Shown here: in pieces, positions 8,492 through 15,974 of the stretch
How positions within the stretch are numbered: the first letter of the stretch is position 1
Layout: each line of letters opens with the position of its first letter
Source of the DNA: JAOUEA01 sp963762075
Lineage (GTDB): Bacteria > Actinomycetota > UBA4738 > HRBIN12
DNA length: 64,000 nucleotides
NCBI GenBank assembly: GCA_963762075.1
Contig: CAVXJC010000008.1
Span: 186,001 to 250,000, forward strand
Direction: 5' to 3'
The notes under the pieces: model-generated
What the model was told of the DNA's origin: nothing
The model's input: the letters and a program-made list of their open reading frames with translations, nothing else
Databases searched by the model: none
Position numbers and translations under genes: made by a program

Positions 8492-9270
8492 CCCGCATTC
8501 TGGGCAAGCCCTCCATCGAGCAGACCCTCGAGGAGCAGCTGCAGCTCCTCGCCATCGAAGCTTCGGTCGTGTCCGGCGTGCACACGCCGAACCGGAAGAC
8601 CACGCAGGCGGACGAGCGAGGCCTCCGCGACCGAGATGTCGTCGAAGCTCAGCCGGGCGTCGACATATGCGGTGTCGCCGCTGAACAGCAGACCGCTGTC
8701 GGCTTCCCAGATCGCGATCGACCCGGGAGTGTGTCCGGGCACATGCAGCACCTCGAACCGGCGGTCCCCGAGGTCCAGCACTTCGCCGTCGCGCACGTAC
8801 GACGTCGGTTCGGCCCCTGTCGCGGCCCAGGTCGAGCTGTCGAAGTCGTCGCGAGGCAGGGCGTCGATCGTGCACTCCGGCACTTCGAAGCCGTAGTACG
8901 CGAACATCTCTTCGACGCCCTCGGGTTGTGAGCGACGCTCGATGCGCACCGCGAACGGATCGCGCACCTCCGCGGCGTCGGCCTCGTGACAGCGGCGGTC
9001 ATCGAACTCCGCCAAGCCGCCCACGTGGTCGAAATGACCGTGGGTGACGACGGCGATCACGGGGCGGCCCTCGGCGAGCTCGTCGATCACCGATCGCAGA
9101 GCACCGATGCCGTTGGCGGTATCGACCACGAGGTCGGCCTCGCTTCCTCGAACATGCCAGACGTTCGACTCGAGCATCGGGGTGATGTGACCCTCGACGA
9201 GGAGCGTGACGCCCTCGCCCGCGTCACGCCCACGCCACCAGCGCTCGGCGACCGGCAGCTGGGAGGTCAC
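8488..9270 (-). CDS. MBL-fold metallo-hydrolase
   Basis: A 260-residue metallo-beta-lactamase-fold hydrolase. It has the zinc-binding motif THGHFDHVGG (HxHxDH), a downstream HVPGHTPGS histidine and LLFSGDTAYVD with the bridging aspartate, in the usual family order. Proteins of this subgroup hydrolyse thioesters, lactones or similar esters. The GTG start at 9270 overlaps the stop of the PLP decarboxylase in a GTGA arrangement, so the two are probably made together. Its stop overlaps the stop of the convergent propeller gene. The specific substrate is not visible. Confidence 0.8.
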   Translation of the reverse strand: MTSQLPVAERWWRGRDAGEGVTLLVEGHITPMLESNVWHVRGSEADLVVDTANGIGALRSVIDELAEGRPVIAVVTHGHFDHVGGLAEFDDRRCHEADAAEVRDPFAVRIERRSQPEGVEEMFAYYGFEVPECTIDALPRDDFDSSTWAATGAEPTSYVRDGEVLDLGDRRFEVLHVPGHTPGSIAIWEADSGLLFSGDTAYVDARLSFDDISVAEASLVRLRGLPVRRVHAGHDRSFDGEELQLLLEGLLDGGLAQNAG

Positions 9271-10505
9271 GTTCGCTCCTCGATGAGCACCGTTCCGGGA
9301 GGCTCACGCATGCAGTGGAAGGAGGCCATCGCCGCGTTGTACGAACCGACGTTGGGCAGCGCCACGATGTCTCCCTCCCGAACCTCGGGGAAGGGGTGAC
9401 CCTCGGCGAATAGATCCGGCCCCTCGTTGATGTGCCCGGCGAACGTCACGTCGTGCACCGGCGGCGCGGTGGCGGCCCGGCACAAGATGGGGAAGAACGG
9501 TATGCCGTAGACGAAGTGCTCGCAGATGGCGTTCCAGCCGGTGTCGAGACCCACGAAGATCGTGCCCTCTCGGTCCTCGACGGTGATGACCTCGGCGAGA
9601 TGCACGCCTGTCTGTTTCGCGATGAACTCCCCCGGCTCGGTGGCGACGGTCACGCCGAGCGGCCCGAAGTGTCGCGCCATGATGGCCGCCCACGCGGCGA
9701 GGTCGAGCGGCTGGTCGGTGGGTCGGAAAGGAACGCCGAGTCCACCGCCCGTGTTCACCTCGACGATCGGACAGCCCGAGTCGATCAGCGTGGCGGCGGC
9801 GGAAGCCACTCGCTCCATGACCCCGTCGACCACGTCGAGCGAGTCGTTGAAGTAGAGATAGCCGGAGTGCACGTGCACCGTGTCGATGGTGAGGTCGTGG
9901 CGTCGCGCGATCTCGACCGCATCGTGCAGCCGCTCGGGATAGACGCCGAACTTCGTCGGCTTCGCGCCGGCGTAGGCGCTCTCGTTGCCTCCTGCGTGGG
10001 TCGCACCCGCGCGCGGGTTCACCCTGATGCCCACTGGGCGTCCGGGTGCCGCGCGCCCGAACCGCTCGAGTTGCGAGAGCAGGTCCACGTTGACGTGGCA
10101 ACCGGTCGGCACGATGCGGGCGAGGTCGCGGGCCGACAGGTTCGTGCCGGTATAGCTGATCTCATCGGTGGCCCAGCCGTGCTCGAGCGCCCAGTCGAGC
10201 TCACCGGGCGAACAGACGTCGATGCCCACGAACGGCGCGTGCTCGCGCAGGAACCGCAGGAAGCCGGGCTCGCGCTGAGCCTTCAACGCGTACCGCACCA
10301 CACCGCGAACACCCGCCGAGTCGAAGGCGTCGCGGAGCGCCTCCGCCTGCTCCCTCGCACGTTCGAGGTCGTACACGAACAACGGCGTGCCGAGCTCGCG
10401 CGCGAGCCGTTCGGCGTCGCGACCCCCGATCGTCATGCGGCCGCCACTGATGCCGAGACCGGGCCGGCTCCACCAGGTGTCGTGTCCGGTCGTGGTCGTC
10501 CGCAT
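9267..10505 (-). CDS. Fold-type III PLP decarboxylase (diaminopimelate/ornithine decarboxylase family)
   Basis: About 412 residues with the alanine-racemase-like barrel of the DapDC/ODC family. Key sites are RYALKAQ with the PLP lysine, TVHVHSGYLY, the phosphate-binding VNTGGGLGVPF, and ATEPGEFIA. The conserved Cys-containing motif of LysA (CESGD type) is replaced here by INEGPDLFAEG, so the partner-subunit cysteine is missing at that place. A genuine diaminopimelate decarboxylase is therefore not certain, and another D- or L-amino acid substrate is possible. ATG at 10505 is used as start; GTG at 10514 is an alternative. It is coupled by GTGA to the downstream MBL hydrolase. Confidence 0.8.
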   Translation of the reverse strand: MRTTTTGHDTWWSRPGLGISGGRMTIGGRDAERLARELGTPLFVYDLERAREQAEALRDAFDSAGVRGVVRYALKAQREPGFLRFLREHAPFVGIDVCSPGELDWALEHGWATDEISYTGTNLSARDLARIVPTGCHVNVDLLSQLERFGRAAPGRPVGIRVNPRAGATHAGGNESAYAGAKPTKFGVYPERLHDAVEIARRHDLTIDTVHVHSGYLYFNDSLDVVDGVMERVASAAATLIDSGCPIVEVNTGGGLGVPFRPTDQPLDLAAWAAIMARHFGPLGVTVATEPGEFIAKQTGVHLAEVITVEDREGTIFVGLDTGWNAICEHFVYGIPFFPILCRAATAPPVHDVTFAGHINEGPDLFAEGHPFPEVREGDIVALPNVGSYNAAMASFHCMREPPGTVLIEERT

Positions 10506-10570
10506 GACGACCACAGGCTATCGGCCGGCGGCCGACCTCAGGCGGGCGGCGGCGCGGTCGGGCTTGGTGG

Positions 10571-11044
10571 CTACGCGACCGTTGCGGGCGCCTCGTGGTC
10601 GGAAGCCGCCTCTGCCGACGTGTCGACGTCGTCGGGCATGACCTCGCCCACCGGGGCATCCCTCAAGGTCAAGATGCCGGCGCCCACGCCGAGCAACCCA
10701 CCGAGCACCGACAGTGAGAAGCCTGCCGCGAGGTCGGTGCCGTCGCTTGCACTGGTCAAGCCCAGCAGGCACGCGAGGATGATGATGACCGAGCTCGCGA
10801 TGACCAGTGCGGCCATCGATCGGCGGATACGCCGGTCGTCGAGGAGCACGTAGCCCACCGAGAAAGCGAAGAGCGCGATCGACATCGCGAACGCGAGCTT
10901 TCCGCTCGAGTGGGCGGTGCCGTCGATCCTGATCGACCCGTTCGGACCGGAGACCTCGAACCACGACATGAACACTCCGAGCAGCGCGACGACGCCGGCC
11001 ACGGCGCCCGCGATGCCCGGGTACGACAGCTTCTCCGACTTCAT
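10571..11044 (-). CDS. Four-helix membrane protein
   Basis: A 157-residue protein with four predicted membrane segments: PGIAGAVAGVVALLGVFMSW, the segment around residues 51-68, AALVIASSVIIILACLLGL, and one around residues 105-125. A short extracytoplasmic loop (SGPNGSIRIDG) follows the first helix, and the C-terminal 30 residues are acidic and polar. No catalytic motif is seen. The start is ATG 11044, preceded by GAAGGGGGT, a plausible ribosome-binding site. It stands alone between the PLP decarboxylase and the tRNA-Ala gene. Confidence 0.6.
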   Translation of the reverse strand: MKSEKLSYPGIAGAVAGVVALLGVFMSWFEVSGPNGSIRIDGTAHSSGKLAFAMSIALFAFSVGYVLLDDRRIRRSMAALVIASSVIIILACLLGLTSASDGTDLAAGFSLSVLGGLLGVGAGILTLRDAPVGEVMPDDVDTSAEAASDHEAPATVA

Positions 11045-11182
11045 GTGTGACCCCCTTCTCGTTCGGCGCCGCGCACGGCTCGTGAGCCAGCGTCATGCGT
11101 CCGAGGGAAGTGTCGGCACCGGAGGGCGCTTCCTTGAACGGGCATATCTCGGGGGCATCGGGCGGAGGAGCAGGATCCTGGG

Positions 11183-11256
11183 TGGAGGTGAACGGATTCG
11201 AACCGTCGACCTCTGCCGTGCGAAGGCAGCGCTCTACCGGGCTGAGCTACACCCCC
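11183..11256 (-). tRNA. tRNA-Ala (anticodon CGC)
   Basis: The minus strand folds as a full cloverleaf. The acceptor is GGGGGTG/CACCTCC with one G-T pair and discriminator A. The D stem is GCTC/GAGC, the anticodon stem is CTGCC/GGCAG with loop TTCGCAC, and the T arm has the normal TTCGAAT loop. The anticodon CGC reads GCG alanine. The 3' CCA is not encoded (CCC follows). Confidence 0.93.
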
Positions 11257-11313
11257 AGGAAGTTCCAGCGTAGCAAAGGGGTCTGCCGCGACCGGGCGGA
11301 CGCAACGAGACCT

Positions 11314-11949
11314 CTACGCGTCTTCCTGCAGCCGGCGAGCGTGCTCGTCGAGAGCCCGCTCGATGCCCTGCTGCATCGCGGCGATCGCGAGGTCACCGCG
11401 GGTCTTCTCGATCAGCGAGCGGGCGACGTCGGTCGACCGGCGCAGGTTCATGGTGATCGCGTCCGGGTAGTCGATCGTGACGAGCACGCCATAGAGGTCC
11501 TCGAGAGCGTCGAGCATCGACTGGCCTCGACCGACTTCCCCCGCCCGCAACAGGTCGAGGATATGTCGGCGACCTTCCCCGATCGCCTCGGCGATGCCGT
11601 TCAGATATGGCGCGTCGTCGACCCCGAGCTCGTCGGGCGCCGGAAGCCGGTCGCCCGCCACGAGGGCGCGGGTCGCGTTCGCCTCGGCGTACTCCTTCTG
11701 GGCGTCCTGCAGGTAACCGGCCGATCGTAGGTCGGGGTGATCGGCGACTGCGTCGAGGCCCTCCCGCATGGCGGTTCGCGAATCACCGATCAATTCGTCG
11801 GCCCTGTCGAGCTCGCCACGATGCACGGCGCGGATCGCGTTCGCGCTCGATCGGATCGACCTCCGAGCCGCGGGAAGTGCGTGCTCGCGGGCGACGACCA
11901 TGGCATCGAAGCGGCGGTGCAGGTCGGTGACGATGTCGTCGAGGTCCAC
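11314..11949 (-). CDS. Translin-family (COG2178-like) helical protein
   Basis: A 211-residue, almost wholly alpha-helical protein. It carries the motif pattern of archaeal and eukaryotic translin/TRAX proteins: RRSIRSSANAIRAVHRGELD, a helix around GDSRTAMREGL, then GYLQDAQKEYAEANATRAL and DDAPYLNGIAEAIGEGRRHIL. Length and motif order fit the family. Translins form octameric barrels that bind single-stranded RNA or DNA, and the TRAX partner supplies nuclease activity. The acidic cluster of TRAX is not clearly visible here, so binding rather than cleavage is the safer guess. It starts at ATG 11949, 9 bases after the glpR-like gene stop, and probably shares its transcript. Confidence 0.75.
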   Translation of the reverse strand: MDLDDIVTDLHRRFDAMVVAREHALPAARRSIRSSANAIRAVHRGELDRADELIGDSRTAMREGLDAVADHPDLRSAGYLQDAQKEYAEANATRALVAGDRLPAPDELGVDDAPYLNGIAEAIGEGRRHILDLLRAGEVGRGQSMLDALEDLYGVLVTIDYPDAITMNLRRSTDVARSLIEKTRGDLAIAAMQQGIERALDEHARRLQEDA

Positions 11950-11958
11950 GTCGGCCGC

Positions 11959-12540
11959 TCAGGCGCGGGCGGCTGCTTCACCTGCACGCACCACGACATG
12001 CACCCGATCGCCCTCACCGAGCGAGCCGAGGCCGTTGAAGTTCGGACGCGCCCAGGTGCTGCGGCCCTCCGCCACGTAGCGCGGTGGAGGCGCAGGCCGT
12101 GACGGCGCGGCGTGTGACCTGGCATGGCGGTGCGGAGCTGTGCGATAGGTCGATTCGCGATGCTTGATCGTAAGCAGGAGCCAGACGTAGACCGCAAGCA
12201 GGCTCGCGATGCCGGCGGTGAGGGCCCACGTGACGCGGAGCGGCGGCACGAGCCCGATCAGGAACGTGATGCCGATCGATTCCAGCATGAACGTGAAGAC
12301 CTGTCGCCGACGTTCCCGGGCGCGGGCTCGGGTGCGTTCAGCGGGCCCCATGAACCGCACCCCCTTTCGAGGTGTCACGATCCATCGGCCCTCGGTGCCG
12401 TGCGTCTCGGCTTGCGCCAACAGCTCCATCCTGCGTTCGAATTCCCCGACGGACCCTCGCGGGGTCGACGCCTTGCCCCGGGTGGGAAGCAAGAACGCTC
12501 CCCACATGATGCCCAAGACCGCCACGGGCAACCACTCCAC
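11959..12540 (-). CDS. GlpR-like membrane protein (cognate receptor of gephyrin-like Glp)
   Basis: A 193-residue membrane protein. It has an N-terminal helix (EWLPVAVLGIMWGAFLLP), a basic cytoplasmic segment of about 70 residues with RTRARARERRRQ, two more helices near residues 80-122, and a proline/arginine-rich C-terminal part. The topology, and its place three genes from galU with a MoeA/Glp gene between, match GlpR of Corynebacterium and mycobacteria. There GlpR anchors the gephyrin-like protein Glp to the division and elongation machinery. Here moaC stands where rimJ usually lies. Assignment rests on topology and synteny more than on sequence identity, so it is provisional. Confidence 0.55.
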   Translation of the reverse strand: MEWLPVAVLGIMWGAFLLPTRGKASTPRGSVGEFERRMELLAQAETHGTEGRWIVTPRKGVRFMGPAERTRARARERRRQVFTFMLESIGITFLIGLVPPLRVTWALTAGIASLLAVYVWLLLTIKHRESTYRTAPHRHARSHAAPSRPAPPPRYVAEGRSTWARPNFNGLGSLGEGDRVHVVVRAGEAAARA

Positions 12541-12626
12541 GCCCAGCCTCCAAACGGGTCGGTGACCGTCGTCCCTACCACATCTAGGATGGTTCGGGAG
12601 GCTAGCACCACATCTGGTGTGAAGCG

Positions 12627-12642
12627 ATCACATCGATGTGAT
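12627..12642. promoter_or_regulatory. 16-bp perfect palindrome in the moaC-glpR spacer
   Basis: The 208-base spacer 12541-12748 holds the perfect palindrome ATCACATCGATGTGAT. A second inverted repeat, CACCA-N4-TGGTG, lies at 12606-12619, and a DnaA-box-like TTATCCACA near 12680. The symmetry suggests a regulator site before the glpR-translin pair. No transcription start can be proved from the sequence. Confidence 0.4.
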
Positions 12643-12748
12643 TCGCTGCACTTTTGCACAAGCCGCCCTGCGGAGGCGAGTTATCCACAGCTTTGCTGTA
12701 TGCCGACCGGCGGACGGAAGACCCCGGCGGTCCTACAGCGACACTCGC

Positions 12749-13231
12749 TCAGCCCCCGGCGGTGAACTCGCCGCTCTTTCCACCTGATTTCGCGAGGAGC
12801 CGCAGGCCGTCGATACGAGCGGCGCGATCGAACGCCTTGGCGGTGTCGTAGAGCGAGAGCGCGGCAACCGCGGCCGCGGTGAGGGCTTCCATCTCGACAC
12901 CCGTGCGATCGGTCGCGCGAACCGTGGTCTGAACCCTGAGCCGACCGGTGCCTTCGTCGGGTTCGACGATCACGTCTGCTCCCGTCACCCGGATCGGATG
13001 ACAGTGCGGTAGAAGAGCAGGCGTGTGCTTCACACCGATCACGCCGGCGATCTTCGCCGTCTGGATCGGATCGCCCTTCTTCGTGCCGGCCACGAGGTGA
13101 GCCACGGCCTGGGTCGTCGTCGTCACCCAGCACTCCGCGGTCGCAACCCGTTCGGTCTCGGGCTTGCCCCCGACGTCCACGATACGCGTGATGCCGTCGG
13201 CACCCGCCTGCCCAGCGCCACCCGGAGACAC
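12749..13231 (-). CDS. moaC: Cyclic pyranopterin monophosphate synthase MoaC
   Basis: A 160-residue MoaC, which together with MoaA turns GTP into cyclic pyranopterin monophosphate in molybdenum cofactor synthesis. Family features are all present: TRIVDVGGKPETER at the start, GTKKGDPIQTAKIAG with the first catalytic lysine, LLPHCHPIRVTG, TGVEMEALTAAAVAALSLYD followed by TAK with the second catalytic lysine, and LLAKSGGKSGEF near the end. The GTG start at 13231 lies 7 bases after the moeA/glp stop, so the two genes form an operon. moaA, moaE and moaD are not in the window. Confidence 0.92.
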   Translation of the reverse strand: MSPGGAGQAGADGITRIVDVGGKPETERVATAECWVTTTTQAVAHLVAGTKKGDPIQTAKIAGVIGVKHTPALLPHCHPIRVTGADVIVEPDEGTGRLRVQTTVRATDRTGVEMEALTAAAVAALSLYDTAKAFDRAARIDGLRLLAKSGGKSGEFTAGG

Positions 13232-13238
13232 AGCGATC

Positions 13239-14504
13239 TCAATCCTCGCCCGCGCGGAACACCATGACCTGCACCGCCGAGCCCGCCGGCGCCGTCTCGG
13301 TGCCCGGAGGGATCATGGCGAGACCGTTCGCGCGCGCAACTGTCGAGATCAGGTTCGAGCCGCGGCCGCCGGTCGGCGTCGCGGTCCAGCCGTCGACACC
13401 GCGTTCGACCACGACCCTGGCGTACTGCATCTTCCCCTTCGGCCCGCTGACCTCCGTCGCGAGCTTCGCCGTCACCTCGGGCCGGTCGAGCTGGGTACGT
13501 CCCATCATCCTCAGCATCGCGGGGCGCACGAACAGCTCGAAGCTCACGAACACGCTCACCGGATTGCCCGGCAGTCCGAAGTAGGGCTTGGTGTCGATAT
13601 GGCCGAACCCCTGCGGCATGCCCGGCTGCATCGCCACCTTGTAGAAATCGATGTCCCCCCGCCGGAAGAATGCCGCTTTCACAACGTCGCGCTCACCTAC
13701 CGAGACACCGCCCGAGCTGATGAAGCCGTCGGCCTGGATCAGGAAGTCGAACACGGTCTGCTTCAGCGAGTCGGGATCGTCTCGGATGATGCCGGCGAGC
13801 ACGGGGATCGCGCCCGCCTCGCGCAATGCGCCGAACAGCGTGTACGCGTTCGAATCGCGGATCTGCCCGAAGTCGGGCGTCTCGGTGGGCGGGATCAGCT
13901 CGTCGCCCGTGGAGAGGACGACGATGCGAGGGCGCGGATGCACGAGCGGCGCAGGATGACCCGCGTTCGCCAGCAGGCCGAGCTCGGGTCCACCGAGGCG
14001 CTTGCCTCGTTCGACGAGCACCGTGCCCGCGGTGACATCCTCGCCCACGGGGCGCACGTGCTTGCCGGTCGGCGCGGCTTCCAGCAATCGCACGATCTCG
14101 CCCTGCACCTCAGCGTTCTCGATCGGCACGATGGTGTCCGCCCCCGACGGTATCGGAGCACCGGTCGCGATCGCCATCGCCTCACCGCCGCCAACGGTCG
14201 CCTCGGGCCGGGAGCCGATCAACGCGCGCCCGACGATCTTCAGCTCGGCGGGCTGCTGCGGCGTCGCCTCGGCGACGTCGGCAGCTCGAACGGCGAACCC
14301 GTCCATCGCCGACGATGCGAACGAAGGAAGGCTCTCCGCCGCGACCACGTCCTCGGCTGCAACGCACCCGTGTGCGTCGGTGAGCGCAAGGTGCAGGGGG
14401 GCGAGCGGCGAGACCCCGTCGAGCACCCGAGCGCGGGCCTCGTCGACCGAGATCAGACCTTCGGCGGAATCATGATCGTGAACCTGAGGGGGATGGTCGA
14501 TCAT
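13239..14504 (-). CDS. moeA: MoeA/gephyrin-like molybdotransferase (Glp-type)
   Basis: A 421-residue MoeA-family protein that inserts molybdate into adenylylated molybdopterin. Domain order is the MoeA N-domain (SVDEARARVLDGV, SSAMDGFAVRAAD), the beta-rich linker (GEAMAIATGAPIPSGADTIV), the MoCF-binding domain (VVLSTGDELIPP, SSGGVSVGERD, YFGLPGNPVSVFVSFELFV) and the C-terminal barrel. In actinobacteria the copy next to galU and glpR is often Glp, a moonlighting protein that connects FtsZ to its membrane receptor GlpR. The presence of moaC here suggests a cofactor role as well. It starts at ATG 14504, 40 bases after galU. Confidence 0.9.
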   Translation of the reverse strand: MIDHPPQVHDHDSAEGLISVDEARARVLDGVSPLAPLHLALTDAHGCVAAEDVVAAESLPSFASSAMDGFAVRAADVAEATPQQPAELKIVGRALIGSRPEATVGGGEAMAIATGAPIPSGADTIVPIENAEVQGEIVRLLEAAPTGKHVRPVGEDVTAGTVLVERGKRLGGPELGLLANAGHPAPLVHPRPRIVVLSTGDELIPPTETPDFGQIRDSNAYTLFGALREAGAIPVLAGIIRDDPDSLKQTVFDFLIQADGFISSGGVSVGERDVVKAAFFRRGDIDFYKVAMQPGMPQGFGHIDTKPYFGLPGNPVSVFVSFELFVRPAMLRMMGRTQLDRPEVTAKLATEVSGPKGKMQYARVVVERGVDGWTATPTGGRGSNLISTVARANGLAMIPPGTETAPAGSAVQVMVFRAGED

Positions 14505-14543
14505 GCGGGCAGTCTATCCCCCACATGCCGGTGTTCCGATCGG

Positions 14544-15422
14544 CTACAGGAGCTTCTTGCGCTGCACGAAGTCGACCAGCCAGGCGCTGAACGCCGGGCC
14601 GAGGTCTTCGCGTTCGATCGCGAGCTCCACGGTGGCCTTCAGGTAGTCGAGCTTGTTGCCCGCGTCGTAGCGACCCTGCTCGAACGTGAACGCGTAGACC
14701 GCCTGTTCCTGTGCTAGAGAATTGATCGCATCGGTGAGCTGGATCTCACCGCCGTGCCCGGGCCTGGTCTGGCGGAGCGCGTCGAAGATCTCCGGCGTGA
14801 ACACGTACCGGCCGATCGCAGCGAGGTTCGAGGGAGCTTCATCGGCCGCCGGCTTCTCGACGACCGAGCGCACGCGGGCGAGGTTCTCCTCGATCATCTC
14901 GGGAGTGATCGCACCGTAAGCCGAGATCTCGCTGCGTGAGACCTCCTGGGCGGCCAGCACTGAGCGCCCGTACCGCTCGTGCACCCGAAGCATCTCGCGC
15001 AGCAGCGGCACCGAGGGGTGGATCAGGTCATCGCCGAGCAGCACCGCGAACGGCTCGCCGCTCACGTGAGCCTCGGCGACGCTCACAGCGTGCCCGAGAC
15101 CCAGCGCCTCGTGCTGGCGCACCGTGTGGATCTGGGCGAGGTCAGAGAGCTCGCGCACCTGCTTCAGCTCGTCGTACTTGCCGCGTTCCTCGAGCATCGC
15201 CTCGAGCTCCGGCGCGCGGTCGAAGTGGTCCTCGATCGCACCCTTGTCGCGAGCCGTGATGATCAGGATGTCGGTGAGGCCGGCGCGCACGGCTTCCTCG
15301 ACGACGAGCTGGATCGAAGGCGTGTCGATCAGGGGGAGCATCTCCTTGGGCACGGCCTTGGTCGCCGGCAGGAACCTGGTGCCGAGCCCTGCGGCGGGGA
15401 TGACCGCCTTCCTGACCTTCAC
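14544..15422 (-). CDS. galU: UTP-glucose-1-phosphate uridylyltransferase GalU
   Basis: A 292-residue nucleotidyltransferase making UDP-glucose. It has the signature KAVIPAAGLGTRFLPATKAV with the nucleotide-binding loop, PKEMLPLIDTPSIQLVVEEA, and FAVLLGDDLI with the metal aspartate. The GTG start at 15422 is chosen because the family starts exactly at this strand and GAGGAGG lies 7 bases upstream; a longer reading from 15611 would add 63 arginine-rich residues. It heads the minus-strand unit galU-moeA/glp-moaC. UDP-glucose feeds envelope polysaccharide synthesis, in line with the glycosyltransferases at 24-33 kb. Confidence 0.93.
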   Translation of the reverse strand: MKVRKAVIPAAGLGTRFLPATKAVPKEMLPLIDTPSIQLVVEEAVRAGLTDILIITARDKGAIEDHFDRAPELEAMLEERGKYDELKQVRELSDLAQIHTVRQHEALGLGHAVSVAEAHVSGEPFAVLLGDDLIHPSVPLLREMLRVHERYGRSVLAAQEVSRSEISAYGAITPEMIEENLARVRSVVEKPAADEAPSNLAAIGRYVFTPEIFDALRQTRPGHGGEIQLTDAINSLAQEQAVYAFTFEQGRYDAGNKLDYLKATVELAIEREDLGPAFSAWLVDFVQRKKLL

Positions 15423-15572
15423 GATGCGCCCTCCTCGTGCGGGGCCGCAGTCTACGCGCGAAGCAACCTTCCAGGGAAGTCGTCCGTTCTGGGTAGGCCG
15501 TTCGGACCGAGAGGTTGCCAGGCCTCGCGACGTACGAAACGCGCCGCACGGCGCCGGTACACTCGGCGAGCC

Positions 15573-15974
15573 GTGCCGACCTACGAATACATCTGCAAGA
15601 GCTGCGGCCACCTCTTCGAGATCGTGCAGTCGATGCGTGACGACTCGCTCACCGAGTGTCCCGAGTGTGGGGGCGAGCTCCGAAAGGTGTTTGCCCCACC
15701 AGCGATCGCCTTCAAGGGATCGGGCTTCTACGCCACCGACCAGAGGAAGAAGGGCGCAACCTCCCCCGGTGACAAGGGGGAGAAGGACGGCAAGACCGAC
15801 GGGGGCGACAAGAAGCCGGACGCCGGCTCAAGGTCGGGTGACACCAAGAAGGACTCGAAGAGCGACGCTCCCGCGGCGAGCACAACGAGGGAAGCATCCT
15901 CTTCGTCGTCTTCGAGCTCGGGCTCGGGCGGTTCGCCTTCCAGCTCGTCGTCGAAGGAAGGGAGCGGTTCGTGA
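15573..15974 (+). CDS. FmdB-type zinc ribbon protein with low-complexity tail
   Basis: A 133-residue protein. Residues 1-50 are an FmdB/CxxC_CxxC regulatory zinc ribbon: PTYEYICKSCGHLFEIVQSM followed by CPECGGELRKVF, with two CxxC pairs. The rest is a lysine/glycine/aspartate-rich segment and a serine-rich tail, both disordered in look. The GTG start at 15573 is fixed by the family start (VPTYEY). Its stop overlaps the MTA phosphorylase start in GTGA, so the two are coupled. FmdB proteins are thought to act as small regulators, and no direct target is known from this sequence. Confidence 0.85.
   Translation: MPTYEYICKSCGHLFEIVQSMRDDSLTECPECGGELRKVFAPPAIAFKGSGFYATDQRKKGATSPGDKGEKDGKTDGGDKKPDAGSRSGDTKKDSKSDAPAASTTREASSSSSSSSGSGGSPSSSSSKEGSGS

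Noticed and set aside
12676..12690. Possible replication origin signal (TTATCCACA)
   Set aside because: Only one DnaA-box-like sequence is present, with no dnaA, dnaN or clustered boxes nearby.
13164..14717. Long plus-strand open frame over moaC and moeA
   Set aside because: It is a high-GC shadow of the minus-strand genes; its translation is arginine- and histidine-rich and lacks family motifs.
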